From contig NW_026729142.1 in the NCBI RefSeq assembly GCF_030272615.1, positions 112,732 through 176,731 on the forward strand: DNA of 64,000 bases, in the 5' to 3' direction. This stretch comes from Cryptomeria japonica. Lineage: Eukaryota > Streptophyta > Pinopsida > Cupressales > Cupressaceae. The notes beneath the pieces were generated by a model, which was not told the DNA's origin, did not search any database, and saw nothing but the letters and a program-made list of their open reading frames with translations. Shown here piece by piece: positions 62,501 through 64,000 of this stretch (its first letter is position 1; each line of letters begins with the position of its first letter). The position numbers and the translations under genes are program-made.

Positions 62501-62526
62501 GCGTGAAAACAAGATTTTGACAAACA
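50524..62526 (+). repeat. duplication block B, copy 2
   Basis: This is the 12.0-kb partner of 18,545-29,027. Relative to copy 1 it lacks 24 bp near 52,180, 11 bp near 53,945 (left dyad arm of a c monomer) and 142 bp at 54,470/54,471 (about one monomer). It has an extra 1,681 bp at 59,961-61,641. The h-i-j cassettes are at about 54,032-54,464, 56,513-56,950 and 57,990-58,345. The right edge departs from copy 1 after GATTTTGACAAACAT, where copy 2 continues as a normal c monomer. Confidence 0.88.
59961..61641 (+). repeat. 1,681-bp array segment present only in block B copy 2
   Basis: Both ends fall in the same 21-bp monomer-head sequence (GGCACAACAAGGTTTCAAGA plus C) at 59,961 and 61,642. Copy 1 has a single instance at 28,145-28,165. 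The segment holds about 11 monomers (f, g, a, b, c, d, short f, g, a, b, truncated c). In-register unequal recombination between monomer heads explains the difference. Which copy is ancestral is not certain. Confidence 0.82.
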
Positions 62527-63278
62527 TGGCGTTCTTAGAACCTCATTTCGGAGGTTGTGCCTCAAAAGCCTCATTTTTGGAGCTTAAAAATTAGTGTTTG
62601 GAGGCACAACAAGGATTCAAGACACAAGTCCCAATTCCAAAGTCGGTAGCGTCAAAACATAATTTTGATGTACATCATGCTCTTAGAACCTCATTTTGGA
62701 GCTTGTTCCTTGAAAGCCTTGATTTTGGCGCACATCGTGCTCTTAAAACCTCATTTCAAAGCCTGCGCCTCGAAAGCCTCGGTTTTGGAGCATCAAAATC
62801 AGTATTTTTTGGCACAAGGTTTCAAGATGCAAGCACCGATTCTGGAGCCGGTAGCGTCAAATTTTGATTTTGATGCACATTGTGCTCTTAGAACCTTGTT
62901 TTGGAGCTTATGCCTCAAAATCATTGGTTTTGAAGCATCAAAATTTGTGTTTGGAGGCACAACATGCTTTCAAGACGGAAGTCCCTATTTCAGAGCATTT
63001 AGTGTCAAAACATGATTTTAATGCACATCGTGCTCTTAAAACCTCATTTCGGAGAGCGTGTGGCTTGAAAGCTCCAGTTTGAAAACATCAAAATCAATGT
63101 TTAAAGGGACAACAAAGCTTCATGACACAAGTCCCGATTCTCAAGCTGATAGCGTCAAAATAGTATTTTGACAAACATGGTGCTCTTGGAAGCTCATTTC
63201 GAACATTGCGCCTCAAAAGCCTCGCTTTTGGAGCATAAAAATTAGTGTTTGAAGGCACAAAAGGGTTTCAAGACACAA
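62527..63278 (+). repeat. satellite array between block B copy 2 and the C-like end
   Basis: Continuation of the c monomer, then d, a fused d/f (CCTTGATTTTGGCGCACATCG near 62,720), g/a, b, and c. This stretch is absent between B and C in the first copy of the macro-unit, where B is joined directly to C at 29,028. Confidence 0.83.
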
Positions 63279-64000
63279 GTCCTAGTTCCAGAGTTGGTAG
63301 CGTCAAAATGCAATTTTGATGTACATCATGCTCTTAAAACCTCATTTCGGAGCTTGTGCCTTGAAAGCCCTGATTTTGGCAGATCAAAATCAATGTTTTG
63401 AAGCACAATAAGGTTTCAAGAGGCAAGTCCCTATTCCGGAGCCTGTAGCATCAAAATTCCATTTTTATGCACATCATTCTCTTAGAAGCTCATTCCGGAG
63501 CTTGTACTTAGAAAGATCCAGATTTGGAGCGTCAAAATCAATGTTTGGAGGCACAACAAGGTTTCAAAATCTGATTTTGGTGCACATCGTGCTCTTAGAA
63601 CCTAATTTCGAAGCTTGTGCCTTAAAAGCCCCGGTTTCGGAGCATCAAAATTAGTGTTTTGCGGCACAACAAGGTTTCAAGATGCAAGCCTCGATTTTAG
63701 AGCTAGTAGCATCAAAAGTCAATTTTGATGCAAATTGTGCTCTTAGAACAAGGTTTCAAGATGCAAGTCCTGATTCAGGAGCTGGTAGCATCAAAATTTG
63801 ATTTTGACGCACATAGTGGTCTTACAACCTTGTTTTGATGCTTATGCTTATGTAATTTTGATGTACATCATGCTCTTAGAACCTCATTTCGGAACTTGTG
63901 CTCTTAGAACCTCATTTCAGAGCTTGTGCTCTTTAAACCTCCTTTCAAAGCTTGTGTCTCAAAAGCCAGTTTTGGAGTTTCAAAATCATTGTTTGCACAA
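63279..64000 (+). repeat. partial copy of 42,662 onward, start of a third block C
   Basis: This matches 42,662 onward at offset about 20,617, including GATTTTGGCAGATCAAAATC and GAAGCACAATAAGG. From about 63,531 it also matches block C copy 1 at 29,028. Near 63,845 a deletion removes the region matching about 43,262-43,440. The window ends inside this block at TTTGCACAA, matching 43,563. Confidence 0.82.
63871..63954 (+). repeat. 28-bp tandem triplet
   Basis: Three consecutive 28-bp units at 63,871-63,898, 63,899-63,926 and 63,927-63,954. Each starts TGCTCTT and ends CTTG; the third is more diverged (TGCTCTTTAAACCTCC). The unit is the piece of a monomer lying between its two TTGTGC words. A related 28-bp duplication (ATTGTGCTCTTAGAACCCTG) starts at 29,231 and has a counterpart near 43,118. 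Confidence 0.88.

Noticed and set aside
1-64000. Several hundred open reading frames of 60-170 codons giving similar peptides rich in L, K, S, Q and F.
   Set aside because: They are translations of the satellite in rotating frames on both strands. The 148-bp period shifts frame every monomer, starts and stops fall at the same monomer positions, and there are no separate promoters, introns or domain signatures.
1-64000. CRISPR-like alternation of repeats and spacers.
   Set aside because: The repeat is contiguous over the full 148 bp with no unique spacers, and the DNA is clearly eukaryotic satellite.
1-64000. CENP-B box in the monomer.
   Set aside because: TTCG occurs (TTTCGGAG, TTTCGAAG), but the downstream A and CGGG positions of the canonical box are not met in the monomers I read.
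1-64000. Telomere repeats, tRNA, rRNA or 5S genes embedded in the array.
   Set aside because: No run of TTTAGGG- or TTAGGG-type units and no recognisable cloverleaf or rRNA sequence was seen outside or inside the island.
1-64000. An internal half-monomer (about 74-bp) ancestral repeat, because TCAAAAT occurs twice per monomer.
   Set aside because: The two words are about 81 and 67 bp apart, and the flanking similarity is too short to support an ancient dimer.

Overview
The window contains no gene I can support. Apart from one island of about 0.8 kb, all 64 kb is a single satellite-DNA family built from monomers of about 148 bp (about 43% G+C by hand count of one monomer). Dividing the satellite length by 148 gives roughly 427 monomer equivalents. 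The array runs off both ends of the window. Only a eukaryotic nuclear genome is plausible. Nucleosome-length monomers and strong CG-to-TG/CA decay fit a heavily methylated genome, and I lean towards a plant, but nothing here identifies the species. A centromeric or pericentromeric/heterochromatic block is the natural inference; it is not proven by sequence.

The monomers fall into ten diagnostic types, called a to j here. They are arranged as higher-order repeats (HORs). The basic HOR is a 7-mer a-b-c-d-e-f-g (about 1,036 bp; a parsed example is 2,663-3,691, minus orientation). A second form has three extra monomers between d and e, giving a-b-c-d-h-i-j-e-f-g (about 1,480 bp; a fully parsed example is 24,116-25,588). 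Many units have lost one to several monomers.

Layout: bases 1-10,826 hold the array in minus orientation. Orientation flips in one step at about 10,823-10,831, and everything after is in plus orientation. Bases 10,827-18,544 are ordinary HOR array. From 18,545 to the end the array is a patchwork of large, recent, nested copies: B (18,545-29,027, copied at 50,524-62,526), C (29,028-31,620, copied at 42,914-45,697 and again starting at 63,531), A (31,613-35,046, copied at 36,214-39,647 and partly at 48,755-49,974) and D (35,047-36,213, copied within 47,617-48,754). The order B then C recurs about 34.5 kb later, so a macro-unit of about 32-34.5 kb appears to have been duplicated. A unique non-satellite island sits at about 40,569-41,380.

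Inside each monomer a dyad of about 21-23 bp (arms of the type GCATCAAAAT / ATTTTGATGC) is kept across monomer types. Several scars show this dyad collapsed exactly to its arm tips, and many irregular monomers are joined at TCAAAAT or TTGTGC microhomologies. The monomer therefore carries its own rearrangement hot spots. Open reading frames of 60-170 codons are numerous but are a by-product of the repeat (148 is not a multiple of 3) and are not annotated as genes.
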